Shown here: positions 29,152 through 37,319 of the stretch, in pieces
Position numbering within the stretch: position 1 is the stretch's first letter
Layout of the letters: the number at the start of each line of letters is the position of its first letter
Source of the DNA: Mycobacterium fragae
GTDB taxonomy: Bacteria > Actinomycetota > Actinomycetes > Mycobacteriales > Mycobacteriaceae
Assembly: GCF_002102185.1 (NCBI RefSeq)
Contig: NZ_LQOW01000002.1
Location: forward strand, 62,001 to 126,000
Reading direction: 5' to 3'
DNA length: 64,000 nt
Notes under the pieces: generated by a model
The model's database searches: none
The model's input: the letters and a program-made list of their open reading frames with translations, nothing else
What the model was told of the DNA's origin: nothing
Made by a program: the position numbers and the translations under genes

Positions 29152-29487
29152 GTGCATGAACTGTCGCTGTGCCAAGCGATCGCCAGCCTGGTCAAACCGT
29201 ATGCCGACGGCCGGCACGTCGACATCGTCCGCGTCAAGATCGGTGCGCTACGCCAGGTGGTTCCCGAGTCGCTGACGTTCTGCTGGACACTCGTTCGCGA
29301 CTACGAGGACATGCCCGATGCCGAGCTGGAACTCGAGTTCGTCAGCGCCGAGGTGCACTGCCGTTCGTGCGGCCGGCGTTCGACGATCACCTCGCAGTGG
29401 TCGTTGATGTGCCCGCAGTGTGACAGCGCCGACGTCGAGGTGCTGCGCGGTGACGAGTTTCTGGTGACCTCACTGGACGTTTCATGA
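29152..29487 (+). CDS. hypA: Hydrogenase/urease nickel chaperone HypA
   Basis: A 111-residue metallochaperone that hands nickel to the [NiFe]-hydrogenase large subunit. It begins MHELSLCQAI, where His2 is the nickel ligand, and has the zinc site 'VHCRSCGRRS' ... 'LMCPQCDSADVEVL'. The start codon is GTG at 29152, fixed by the need for MHE at the N-terminus. First of four hydrogenase-maturation genes on the plus strand; hypB starts 12 bp later. Confidence 0.95.
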   Translation: MHELSLCQAIASLVKPYADGRHVDIVRVKIGALRQVVPESLTFCWTLVRDYEDMPDAELELEFVSAEVHCRSCGRRSTITSQWSLMCPQCDSADVEVLRGDEFLVTSLDVS

Positions 29488-29499
29488 AAGGTGCTCGCG

Positions 29500-30273
29500 A
29501 TGGGTAGGTTTCATCGGCACGACGACGGCACGGTGCACGCCCACGATCATGACGACGCCGGCCACACGCACGACCATGGCGATCACAGCGGCTATGAAAC
29601 CGGCTCAGAGCGCATCGACGTGCTGGAGGCCATCTTCGCCGAAAATGATGTCCGCGCCGATTACAACCGAGAAGCGTTCGAGCGCAACGGTGTTCGCGCG
29701 CTGAACCTGATGAGCTCGCCCGGCTCCGGCAAGACCACGGTCCTGGGCGCCACCCTCGACGAGCTGGCCGGCGAGTTCGCCGTCGGGATCATCGAAGGCG
29801 ATATCGCCACCGATCTGGACGCGACCAAGCTCGGTGGCCGGGGCGCCCAGATATCGCTGCTCAACACCGGCAACGGGTTCGGCGGCGAGTGCCATCTGGA
29901 CGCGCCCATGGTCAACCGCGCACTGCAGGGGCTGGACCTGGCGGAGCTGGACCTCGTCATCATCGAAAATGTCGGAAACCTGGTATGCCCCGCGGAGTTC
30001 GATGTCGGCGAGCACGCCAAGGCCATGGTGTACTCGGTCACCGAAGGCGACGACAAGCCACTGAAGTACCCGGTGATGTTCCGCGCGGTGGACGTGGTGC
30101 TGCTCAACAAGATCGACCTCGTGCCATATCTGGATGTCGACGTCGACTCCTACCTCGCCCGCGTCCGCGAGGTCAATCCGGCCGCCACGGTCCTGCCGGT
30201 CAGTGCCCGCACGGGCGAGGGCATGGGCGACTGGTTCGATTGGCTGCGACGGTTCATGGCAAGCCCGCGCTGA
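29500..30273 (+). CDS. hypB: Hydrogenase nickel incorporation GTPase HypB
   Basis: A 257-residue GTPase that drives nickel insertion into [NiFe]-hydrogenase with HypA. The N-terminus is His/Asp-rich ('HAHDHDDAGHTHDHGDH'), a nickel store seen in many HypB proteins. The P-loop is 'LMSSPGSGKTTVLGATLD', the switch region 'IEGDIATDLDATKLG', the metal site 'GGECHLDAPMVNRAL' and the specificity motif 'VVLLNKIDLVPYL'. The ATG at 29500 follows GAAAGG; an earlier GTG at 29491 has no ribosome site. Its stop overlaps the protease start (TGATG). Confidence 0.95.
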   Translation: MGRFHRHDDGTVHAHDHDDAGHTHDHGDHSGYETGSERIDVLEAIFAENDVRADYNREAFERNGVRALNLMSSPGSGKTTVLGATLDELAGEFAVGIIEGDIATDLDATKLGGRGAQISLLNTGNGFGGECHLDAPMVNRALQGLDLAELDLVIIENVGNLVCPAEFDVGEHAKAMVYSVTEGDDKPLKYPVMFRAVDVVLLNKIDLVPYLDVDVDSYLARVREVNPAATVLPVSARTGEGMGDWFDWLRRFMASPR

Positions 30274-30746
30274 TGTCCCCCCAGATCTTGATCGCCGGCA
30301 TCGGCAACATCTTCCTCGGCGATGACGGCTTCGGTCCCGAGGTGCTGCGTCACGTGCATGCAAAGCTCAGCGAGTCGGACGGGCTGCGCGCAACCGATTA
30401 CGGGATCGGCGGCATGCACCTGGCTTACGACCTGCTCGACGACTGGGACGCCCTGGTGCTCGTCGACGCCATCCCGAACCGGGGCTCACCCGGGACGGTC
30501 CACGTCTTCGAAGCCGACCACGAACCGCAGGACTCTCCTGCGGCGTTGGACGCGCACGGCATGGACCCGGCAACAGTGTTCGCGAGCCTTCGAGCCCTCG
30601 GCGGGGCGCCGCCGCGGACTATCGTGGTGGGGTGTGAGGTCGCCGACGTCGGCGAGGGAATGGGCCTGAGCGAGGCTGTCCGGGCAGCGGTCCCCGAGGC
30701 GGTGGCGGCGGTCGAATCGGCGGTGGCGATGCTACGGGAGGTTTGA
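30273..30746 (+). CDS. Hydrogenase maturation endopeptidase (HycI/HybD/HupD family)
   Basis: A 157-residue protease that trims the C-terminus of the hydrogenase large subunit after nickel insertion. The family marks are 'ILIAGIGNIFLGDDGFGPEV' (nickel-sensing Asp/Glu in a G-[IV]-GN-x3-GDDG-x-G motif) and 'LVLVDAIPNRGSPGTVHVFE' with the second acidic ligand, followed by a His in 'DAHGMDPATVF'. All expected metal-contact residues are present. Each such protease is usually specific to one hydrogenase, so its presence implies a matching large-subunit gene elsewhere in the genome. Confidence 0.9.
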   Translation: MSPQILIAGIGNIFLGDDGFGPEVLRHVHAKLSESDGLRATDYGIGGMHLAYDLLDDWDALVLVDAIPNRGSPGTVHVFEADHEPQDSPAALDAHGMDPATVFASLRALGGAPPRTIVVGCEVADVGEGMGLSEAVRAAVPEAVAAVESAVAMLREV

Positions 30747-30749
30747 CAG

Positions 30750-31004
30750 ATGTGTCTGGGGATCCCGGGGCAGGTCATCCACATGCTCGACGGGTACAAC
30801 GGTCAGCTCGCCCTGGTCGACGTCGTCGGTGAGCAGCGCAGGGTCAACGTCGGCATGCTGCCGGAGGAGACATTCGCTCCGGGCGACTGGGTGATCATCC
30901 ACATGGGTTTCGTGGTGGAAAAGACCGACAAGGCCGGCGCCGACGCGGCGATGGCCGGTCTGGAGCTGATGGGCCGGGGCCCTAGCGCGACCGACAACCA
31001 GTGA
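30750..31004 (+). CDS. hypC: Hydrogenase assembly chaperone HypC
   Basis: An 84-residue chaperone carrying the Fe(CN)2CO group between HypD and the hydrogenase large subunit. It starts with the invariant MCLGIPGQV (Cys2 is essential) and has 'VNVGMLPEETFAPGDWVIIH', the usual beta-barrel half. GGGAGG lies upstream of the ATG. It follows the protease by 3 bp and overlaps the next gene by 4 bp. Genes for HypD, HypE and HypF are not in the window. Confidence 0.95.
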   Translation: MCLGIPGQVIHMLDGYNGQLALVDVVGEQRRVNVGMLPEETFAPGDWVIIHMGFVVEKTDKAGADAAMAGLELMGRGPSATDNQ

Positions 31005-31939
31005 ACAGGCCTGCCAACGGGCTGAAGGTGGTCATCGCGGGCGGCAGCGGCTCGCTGGGCCGGCGGATCGTGGCTGATCTTGGTGCTCGCGGCCACGACG
31101 TCGCGATCTTGACCCGACGAGTTGACCCGACTTTGCCGGTGCGCCAGCTGCGTTGGGATGGCCGCAGCGTCGGTGACTGGGCCGCGGAGCTGGAGGGAAC
31201 CAACACCGCGCTGATCAACCTAGCCGGAAAACTCGTTGATTGCCGCCCCACGCGACGCAACATCACTGCGCTCACCGAGAGCAGGGTGCTCCCGACGCGC
31301 GCACTCGTCGCCGCCAGTCGAGAATTGAAAACGCCACTTGCACATTGGGTCCAGGCCAGCACCACGGCGATCTGGTCGGACGCCGGCGAAATCCACTGTG
31401 ACGAATCAACACCGCTACCGACGGGATTGCCGCAGATGACCGGTGTGGCCCGGCGCTGGGAGGAGGCATTCGAGGGCGCTAACACCAACCACGGCGTCAT
31501 CCTGCGCACCTCGATAGTCCTCGACCCAGACTCACCCGCTCTCGCCCGGTTGGTCTCGCTGACCAAGTGGGGGCTGGGCGGACGGATCGGCAACGGGCAG
31601 CAGTGGTTCTCCTGGATCCACCTCTCCGACTGGCTTGCCGTTGTCCGCGCGTGCCTGGACCTGACTCCGGGCGTGTCCATTCCGTCCGGTGTGGTAGTTG
31701 CCGCCAGCGACCACCCCGTGCGCAACCGTGACCTGATGGGCATCCTGCGTCGACAATTGCACCGCCCGTCGGCGCCGCCCACGCCTGCGGCCTTACTCAA
31801 GCTCGGTGCCGTGGTGCTGCGCAGCGACCCTGCTCTGGGGCTAACCGGCCGACATGCCACATCAAAAGTGCTGCAAGACAGCGGCTTTGAATTCCGCTTT
31901 CCCACTCTTGACGATGCGCTCGCCGACTTGTTGGGCTGA
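31001..31939 (+). CDS. TIGR01777-type NAD-dependent epimerase (YfcH-like)
   Basis: A 312-residue extended-SDR protein. The cofactor motif is 'VVIAGGSGSLGRRIVADLGA', with 'ALINLAGKLVDCRPT' and the family mark 'ESRVLPTRALVAASRE', 'ASTTAIWSD' and 'WFSWIHLSDWLAVVRACLD'. The C-terminus is the DUF1731 part ('TGRHATSKVLQDSGFEFRFP'). The substrate of this family is unknown to me. Its GTG start overlaps the hypC stop (GTGA), so it is the last gene of the hyp transcript, which is unusual; whether it takes part in hydrogenase maturation is unclear. Confidence 0.85.
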   Translation: MNRPANGLKVVIAGGSGSLGRRIVADLGARGHDVAILTRRVDPTLPVRQLRWDGRSVGDWAAELEGTNTALINLAGKLVDCRPTRRNITALTESRVLPTRALVAASRELKTPLAHWVQASTTAIWSDAGEIHCDESTPLPTGLPQMTGVARRWEEAFEGANTNHGVILRTSIVLDPDSPALARLVSLTKWGLGGRIGNGQQWFSWIHLSDWLAVVRACLDLTPGVSIPSGVVVAASDHPVRNRDLMGILRRQLHRPSAPPTPAALLKLGAVVLRSDPALGLTGRHATSKVLQDSGFEFRFPTLDDALADLLG

Positions 31940-31949
31940 ACTTCGCTGG

Positions 31950-33386
31950 CTAGAGCCACCACGACGCGGCTGCGTCCAGGTGACGACGGGCGCGGTGGCG
32001 CGCCAGGCTGTCGTCGCCGTCGGTGATCGCCTCGATGACTCTCAAGTGAGCACGTTGGACGTCGACGAGGTCGTTGCGGCTCGGAGCCTGCTGTTCGGTA
32101 GTGGCCCACTGCCGGCGGAACAGCTCGACGAGAATCCGTAAAAACAAGTCCAGCACGGCATTACCGGCCAGCTGGGCCAGCCCGGTGTGGAACAAGAACT
32201 CCTCCATGCCGCCCTTGCGCACATCGTCGCCGGCGTCCTGGATCACGAGCCGATGCCGGTCGAGGAAGGCCCGCACGTCCGGCGCGTCGCGTCGTTTGAC
32301 AACCTTTGCGACGTTGTCGATCTCGATGGCATCGCGAACCAGCCGCAAGTCTTCGCGGCACGGTTTGCGGTATTGAAGGTATAGCGCGATCGTATCAATG
32401 CTTGCTTGCGCGTGCGGTTTTGCCACCACCAGCCCCCCGCCCGGCCCCGGACGCATCCGCGCGATCCCGTGGTATTCCAACAGCCGCACCGCCTCTCGCA
32501 GCACCGAGCGGCTGACCCGGTAGCGTTCCAACAGCGCGACCTCGGTCCCGAAAACCGAACCGACCTGCCAGCCGCCGACGGCGATGTCGTCGCGGATGTT
32601 GGCCGCGACCACCTCTGCGCGCTTGCCCTCATGTCCCTCGCGACGCGTGCGCACCCGGCCCACCTGGTGGCGCCGCAACCAGGCGATCACCGATTCCGCG
32701 TGGCGCTCGCTCAGCGTCTTGGCGCGCGCCGCGTCGCCGGCGGTGACCGCGGTGACGATCTCAGTGTGCTCGCGGTGTGTCCGGTCGAGCGCCGCGACGG
32801 CAGCACCGGGAGACTCGGCCCGCGACTCGTCTGCATACCTTTCGGTCAGCCGCATCAGGATGTCGATAAAGAGCTGCAGGACAGGGTTTTTCGACTGCGC
32901 CGCGAGCGCTGGGTGAAACTCGTCGCGCGGCGCCAACCGGGCAGGTGTTCGGTGTTCCTCGGCGTTCAGCACCGCCCGTAGGCGCTCGATGCCTGCCTCG
33001 TCGATTCGTTCCGCGGCAAGTGAGGCCGCCAGGGGTTCGAAAAGCAAGCGGGCGTCGAGCAGATCGCCGATTGTGGTGCCCAGATAGTCCAAGTAGATGA
33101 TGATCGCGTGGGTGGCCGGGGCGGCGTCCGGCTCGGTGACGAGCAGGCCGCCGTTTGGTCCGCGGCGCATGCGCGCGACCCGGTGATGCTCGACCAGGCG
33201 AACGGCTTCCCGCAGCACCGACCGGCTGGCCCGGTAGCGCTCTTGCAGCGCCTGCTCGGAGCCAAGCGATTGGCCGACCGGCCAGCCGCGGCGAATGATG
33301 TCGCCCTCGATGCGACGCGCGATCTGTGCAGCCCGCTTGTCCAGTCGATGCTCGGGTTCGACACTCAACACGTCAGCAACATGCAT
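31950..33386 (-). CDS. Tandem-duplicated GntR/FadR-type regulator (Rv3060c-like)
   Basis: A 478-residue protein with two complete GntR regulators in one chain. The first winged helix is at about residues 17-85 ('GSEQALQERYRASRSVLREA', 'MRRGPNGGLLVTEPDA'), followed by an FCD ligand domain; the second winged helix is at about 255-330 ('TEVALLERYRVSRSVLREAV', 'MRPGPGGGLVVAKPHA') with its own FCD domain. A single chain could thus bind both half-sites. M. tuberculosis Rv3060c has the same arrangement as I recall. A GTG at 33371, overlapping the thiolase-like gene's stop, is a possible alternative start. Confidence 0.85.
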   Translation of the reverse strand: MHVADVLSVEPEHRLDKRAAQIARRIEGDIIRRGWPVGQSLGSEQALQERYRASRSVLREAVRLVEHHRVARMRRGPNGGLLVTEPDAAPATHAIIIYLDYLGTTIGDLLDARLLFEPLAASLAAERIDEAGIERLRAVLNAEEHRTPARLAPRDEFHPALAAQSKNPVLQLFIDILMRLTERYADESRAESPGAAVAALDRTHREHTEIVTAVTAGDAARAKTLSERHAESVIAWLRRHQVGRVRTRREGHEGKRAEVVAANIRDDIAVGGWQVGSVFGTEVALLERYRVSRSVLREAVRLLEYHGIARMRPGPGGGLVVAKPHAQASIDTIALYLQYRKPCREDLRLVRDAIEIDNVAKVVKRRDAPDVRAFLDRHRLVIQDAGDDVRKGGMEEFLFHTGLAQLAGNAVLDLFLRILVELFRRQWATTEQQAPSRNDLVDVQRAHLRVIEAITDGDDSLARHRARRHLDAAASWWL

Positions 33387-34564
33387 CCGGCGATCGGACC
33401 GCCGCCCACCGCGGCCACCGCGACCTCTGGGCGCGGGCCCACTTGCCGCGCCCCTGCCTCACCTCGTAGCTGCAGGCAGGCCTCGTGCAGCAGCCAGTAG
33501 CCGTGCATGCGCCCCGCCGAGAGTTGGCCGCCATAGGTGTTCAGCGGCAGCATGCCGTCGCGGGCGATCCGCTCGGCGCCCTCGATGAATGGACCGGCCT
33601 CGCCGTCACCGCATATCCGCAGCGCTTCCAGCCACGCCAAGGTGAGAAAGGTGAACCCGTCGTAGAGCTCGGCGAGATCCAGGTCGGCCGGCTTCAGTTC
33701 TGTCCGCGACCACATCTGCGCCGCGGCGTCGGCCGACGCCATCTTCGGATAATCCGCGCGGTGAAACCAGCCGCCGGCGCCGTCCGCACCGCCGATCGCC
33801 TCCACCGCCACCGGCCGGTGCGGGCAGTCGCGGGCATAGTCGGCCGCCGACACCACCACCGCGATCGACCCGTCCACCGGGACGTCACAATCCAACAGAC
33901 CGAACGGCGTGGACACCGGCCGCGCAGCCAGGTAGTCGGCCATGGTCATCGGATCGCGGTACACCGCAAGGGGATTCAACGCCGCGTTGCGCCTGCTGTT
34001 GATCGCCAGCCAGCCCAGCTGCTCCTTGGTGGTGCCATACATGTCCATGTGCCGGCGGCAGTTGAGCGCCAGCCAGTTGGCCGCGGAATACGCATGGGCG
34101 GCAACCAGATCCGCGACGTCGTCCATCGGCCCGATTGCGGGTCGCTCACCGTCGGTGGGCGACTCGACGATTCGCGCGAGCGCCGGCCGCGGTGTGTTCG
34201 CCGCAGCAGACGGCGACGTCGGGACCGTGCCACCGATCATCTGCACCGTTCGATACACCAGCACATGGCGTGCCCGTTTCTCGGCCACCGCACGACAGGC
34301 CGACATCACCGGGGTGAGTAGGCCACCGCTGTCGAACCCGAAGCCGAAATCCGCGTCGCTGATCTGTAATGCGGCGGCGACTTCGGCCGCCGGGGTATCC
34401 CCCAGGGTGCCGACGCCGTCGATGTCAGCAGGCTTCAGCCCGGCGTCGGCGATGGCGGCGCGCACCGCCTCCAGGGTGAGCTCTATACCGGGAATGCCAG
34501 TGCGGCGACCGATCCGCGAGATACCGATGCCGGACAGGATCGCGTCCTTTTCGAAGTAGTCCAT
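33365..34564 (-). CDS. Thiolase-like (SCP-x/Ltp2-type) protein lacking the nucleophilic Cys
   Basis: A 399-residue thiolase-fold protein ('MDYFEKDAILSGIGISRIG' at the start, 'LTLEAVRAAIADAGLKPADI' next). At the place where true thiolases have the catalytic Cys before S-G, this protein has 'FGFDSGGLLTPVMSACRAVA', so the nucleophile appears to be missing. Late motifs 'LAELYDGFTFLTLAWLEALR' and 'NTYGGQLSAGRMHGYWLLHE' are intact. Such proteins pair with DUF35 OB-fold partners and act as aldolases on CoA thioesters (for example the steroid aldolase Ltp2 with the ChsH2 DUF35 domain). A DUF35 gene is divergent, 52 bp away. Confidence 0.82.
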   Translation of the reverse strand: MDYFEKDAILSGIGISRIGRRTGIPGIELTLEAVRAAIADAGLKPADIDGVGTLGDTPAAEVAAALQISDADFGFGFDSGGLLTPVMSACRAVAEKRARHVLVYRTVQMIGGTVPTSPSAAANTPRPALARIVESPTDGERPAIGPMDDVADLVAAHAYSAANWLALNCRRHMDMYGTTKEQLGWLAINSRRNAALNPLAVYRDPMTMADYLAARPVSTPFGLLDCDVPVDGSIAVVVSAADYARDCPHRPVAVEAIGGADGAGGWFHRADYPKMASADAAAQMWSRTELKPADLDLAELYDGFTFLTLAWLEALRICGDGEAGPFIEGAERIARDGMLPLNTYGGQLSAGRMHGYWLLHEACLQLRGEAGARQVGPRPEVAVAAVGGGPIAGCMLLTC

Positions 34565-34597
34565 CAGCCCCGTCCCGCACCGCGAAAGATCGTGAAT

Positions 34598-34608
34598 AGA
34601 GTGTACTG
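34598..34608. promoter_or_regulatory. Shared 11-bp motif, copy 1
   Basis: AGAGTGTACTG occurs here between the thiolase-like and DUF35 genes and again at 37228-37238 before fadE22. It may be a regulator half-site, possibly for the GntR protein encoded nearby; the symmetric core AGTGTACT is short. Confidence 0.35.
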
Positions 34609-34616
34609 TATTGCGG

Positions 34617-35033
34617 GTGACGGAGCTGCCGGCCCGGATGCTGCCTCAGCGCGGCGGTCACGACCGGGCGTTCTGGACAGGCGGTAAAAACGGCCAACTG
34701 CTCATCGAGCGCTGCGACGAGTGTGGGCGCTGGGTACATCCGCCGACCGGTAGCTGTCGGGAATGCGGTGGCACGCTGGTTGCCCGTCCGGTGTCCGGAC
34801 GCGGCATGGTGTTCACCTATACGGTGAACTTGCATGCCTACAACCCGTCGGTGCCAACGCCGTATGTGATTGCCATCGTCGAGCTGGCCGAACAGCAGGA
34901 TCTGCGGCTCGCGACCAATATCATTGACTGCGAACCCGATTCAGTCGCATGCGGGATGCCCGTCGAAGTCCGATTCGAACAGCACGGCACCGGTGCCGAC
35001 GCCGTCTACGTCCCGGTGTTCGCGCCTACTTGA
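34617..35033 (+). CDS. DUF35 zinc-ribbon/OB-fold protein
   Basis: A 138-residue acyl-CoA-binding accessory protein. The zinc ribbon is 'LLIERCDECGRWVHPPTG' then 'SCRECGGTLVARPVSG' (two CxxC pairs), followed by an OB-fold ('VFTYTVNLHAYNPSVPTPYV'). DUF35 proteins form complexes with thiolase-like partners, so its divergent neighbour is the likely partner. A GTG at 34617 is the likely start; a TTG two codons earlier is possible. Its end overlaps the convergent fadE22 stop by 8 bp. Confidence 0.87.
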   Translation: MTELPARMLPQRGGHDRAFWTGGKNGQLLIERCDECGRWVHPPTGSCRECGGTLVARPVSGRGMVFTYTVNLHAYNPSVPTPYVIAIVELAEQQDLRLATNIIDCEPDSVACGMPVEVRFEQHGTGADAVYVPVFAPT

Positions 35034-37191
35034 TCAGCGGGTCACGGGGCATACCGAGAATCCGCTCGGCGATCTGGTTGCGGGTGACCTCGGAGGTGCC
35101 GCCGGCGATGGCCATGCCGCGCGCGCCCATCACCATCCGGCTGATCAACCCGGCCGGCCCGCGGGCCAGCGCGATCTCCGATCCCAGCAGCGCCGCGGCG
35201 ATCGCGCCGCCTTCGATCATGTGCTCGGCCAGCGTGAGTTTGGTGATGTTGCCTTCCGGACCGGGTCCCGCTCCCTCGATACTGCGCGCCGCCCGACGCA
35301 GGTTCAGCATCCGCAGTGCGTGTTCGTCGGCCAGGAACTTCCCGACGCGAATTGCGGCGCCCGCCAACCGATCTGCGCGCTGCTGGGTCAGCTGCACCAA
35401 CTGCGCGGCGACGCCGGCGTAATACGACCCGCCGCCCCCGATGCTGACCCGCTCGTTGCCCAGGGTCGCGCGGGCGACGGTCCATCCGGTGTTGGGTTCG
35501 CCGACCACGTCCTCGTCGGGAACGAACACGTCGTTGAAGAACACTTCGTTGAAGTCGGAGCCGCCGGTGATCTGGCGCAACGGCCGCACCTCGACACCGG
35601 GCGCTTTCATGTCGACGATCACCGTGGTGATGCCTGCGTGCTTGGGCGCGTCGGGATCGGTTCGCACGGTGGCCAGTCCGCGGCGGCAATAGTGAGCGCC
35701 GCTGGTCCACACCTTCTGCCCGTTGATCTTCCATCCGCCCTCGACCCGGGTGGCCCGGGTCTTGATGCCCGCAGCATCCGATCCGGCGTCCGGCTCGGAG
35801 AACAGCTGACACCAGACCTCTTCTTGACGCAGCGCCTTCTCGACGAATCTTTCGATCTGCGAAGGGGTTCCGTGCTGGATCAAGGTCAGGATGACCCACC
35901 CGGTGATCTGATAGTCCGGGCGTTTGATGCCCGCCGCGCCGAACTCCTCCTCGATCACCAGTTGCTCCACCGCGTCGGCGGCGCGTCCCCATGGCTTGGG
36001 CCAGTGCGGCATCACGTAGCCGGTGGCGATCAGCTTGTCGCGCTGCGCCTCCTTGTCCAGCGCGGCGATCTCGGCGGCATCGGCGCGAATCTGGTTGCGC
36101 AGTTCTTCGGCTTCGGGGGGCAGGTCGAGGCTGTTGGCCCTGGTGACACCGGCTGCCGTGCGATCGAAGACGTCTTGCGCGGGTGCGTCGCCGCCGAACA
36201 GCGCTTGCACGGTGAGCGCGCGGCGCAGGTGCAGGTGCGCGTCGTGCTCCCAGGTGAAGCCGATTCCGCCGTGCACTTGAATGTTCAGCTCGGCATTGCG
36301 CGCATAGGCCGGGAACGCCAGCGCGGCCGCGGTCGCCGCGGCCAGGCGGAACTGCTCCTCATCCTCGCCGGCGGCGCGAGAGGCATCCCACACCGCGGCC
36401 GTCGCCGACTCGGCGCCGACGAGCATGTTGGCGCAGTGATGCTTGACCGCCTGGAAAGTGGCGATGGTGCGGCCGAATTGCTGGCGCACCTTGGCATAGT
36501 CGACCGCGGCGTCGATGCAATCCGACGCCCCGCCGACCGCCTCGGCCGCAACCAACGTGCGGGCGCGGGCCAGCGCCGATTCGGCCGCCGCGGGCAGGAT
36601 GTCGTCGGCCGTGAGGCTGACGTTCTGCAGAGTGACCCGCCCCGAGCGCCGGGCCGGGTCCAGGTTGGCCGGCACGTCCACCGAGACGCCGTCGCGATCG
36701 CGTTCCAGCAGCAATACGTCGTTGCCCGCGGCGATCAGCAGCAGATCGGCCAGCCCGGCGCCGAACACGATGCCGGCATCGCCGTTGGCGACTCCGTCGT
36801 TGACACTGACCTCGCCGCCAAGGCCGATACCCGCGGCGACGCTGCCGTCGATCAGCCCCGGCAGCAGACGAGTCTTCTGGTCCGCGGTGCCCTCGGCGGC
36901 GATCACCGCCGACGCGATGACGGTCGGCACGAACGGCCCCGGTGCGACCGCCCGGCCGAGCTCCTCGATCACCACCACAAGCTCGGGCAGCCCGTATCCC
37001 GAGCCGCCGTGCTCCTCGTCGATGTGCAGGCCCAGCCAGCCGAGTTCGACGAGGTCGTGCCAGAACGGCGGGCGGGCCTCGTCGGCCGCATCCAGCAGCG
37101 ATCTGGCTGCCCAGCGGGCCTTCTGCGAGGTCAAAAATGCGCGGGCCACCTCGGCGAGTTCGCGATGGTCGTCGGTGAGTGCGATACCCAT
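35026..37191 (-). CDS. fadE22: Double-length acyl-CoA dehydrogenase
   Basis: A 721-residue protein, the same length as M. tuberculosis FadE22 (Rv3061c), formed from two acyl-CoA dehydrogenase units. The N-terminal unit (about 1-340) has 'LGLHIDEEHGGSGYGLPELV' and 'VRQQFGRTIATFQAVKHHCA', and 'QVHGGIGFTWEHDAHLHLRR', which carries the catalytic-type Glu region. The C-terminal unit (about 360-721) has 'QLFSEPDAGSDAAGIKT', 'KINGQKVWTSGAHYC' and 'MAIAGGTSEVTRNQIAERIL'. It should introduce a double bond into an acyl-CoA with FAD. The ATG at 37191 has GGAGG 6-8 bp before it; the longer ORF start is rejected. Confidence 0.93.
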   Translation of the reverse strand: MGIALTDDHRELAEVARAFLTSQKARWAARSLLDAADEARPPFWHDLVELGWLGLHIDEEHGGSGYGLPELVVVIEELGRAVAPGPFVPTVIASAVIAAEGTADQKTRLLPGLIDGSVAAGIGLGGEVSVNDGVANGDAGIVFGAGLADLLLIAAGNDVLLLERDRDGVSVDVPANLDPARRSGRVTLQNVSLTADDILPAAAESALARARTLVAAEAVGGASDCIDAAVDYAKVRQQFGRTIATFQAVKHHCANMLVGAESATAAVWDASRAAGEDEEQFRLAAATAAALAFPAYARNAELNIQVHGGIGFTWEHDAHLHLRRALTVQALFGGDAPAQDVFDRTAAGVTRANSLDLPPEAEELRNQIRADAAEIAALDKEAQRDKLIATGYVMPHWPKPWGRAADAVEQLVIEEEFGAAGIKRPDYQITGWVILTLIQHGTPSQIERFVEKALRQEEVWCQLFSEPDAGSDAAGIKTRATRVEGGWKINGQKVWTSGAHYCRRGLATVRTDPDAPKHAGITTVIVDMKAPGVEVRPLRQITGGSDFNEVFFNDVFVPDEDVVGEPNTGWTVARATLGNERVSIGGGGSYYAGVAAQLVQLTQQRADRLAGAAIRVGKFLADEHALRMLNLRRAARSIEGAGPGPEGNITKLTLAEHMIEGGAIAAALLGSEIALARGPAGLISRMVMGARGMAIAGGTSEVTRNQIAERILGMPRDPLIK

Positions 37192-37227
37192 TCGAGGGCC
37201 CTCCTCGTCATTGCAGGAGCTGTGCAA

Positions 37228-37238
37228 AGAGTGTACTG
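37228..37238. promoter_or_regulatory. Shared 11-bp motif, copy 2
   Basis: Second copy of AGAGTGTACTG, about 40 bp before the fadE22 start; flanks are also similar (copy 1 continues TAT, this one AAT). Relative to its downstream gene it is in the opposite orientation to the copy before the DUF35 gene, which argues for an operator rather than a -10 box. Confidence 0.35.
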
Positions 37239-37319
37239 AATGCCGGATTAGTCGCGAGACAGAAGGGACGGCTGCGATCGGGCCGAGATCACGACCGTCA
37301 CGTCTGCTTCGCGGCTAGG

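Noticed and set aside
29605-30363. A 252-codon frame opposite hypB
   Set aside because: hypB has complete GTPase motifs; the antisense frame has none.
34870-37239. A 789-codon open frame on the plus strand opposite fadE22
   Set aside because: It is antisense to a gene with clear acyl-CoA dehydrogenase motifs, has the Gly/Arg/His-rich, motif-free composition of a G+C-biased shadow frame, and resembles no family.
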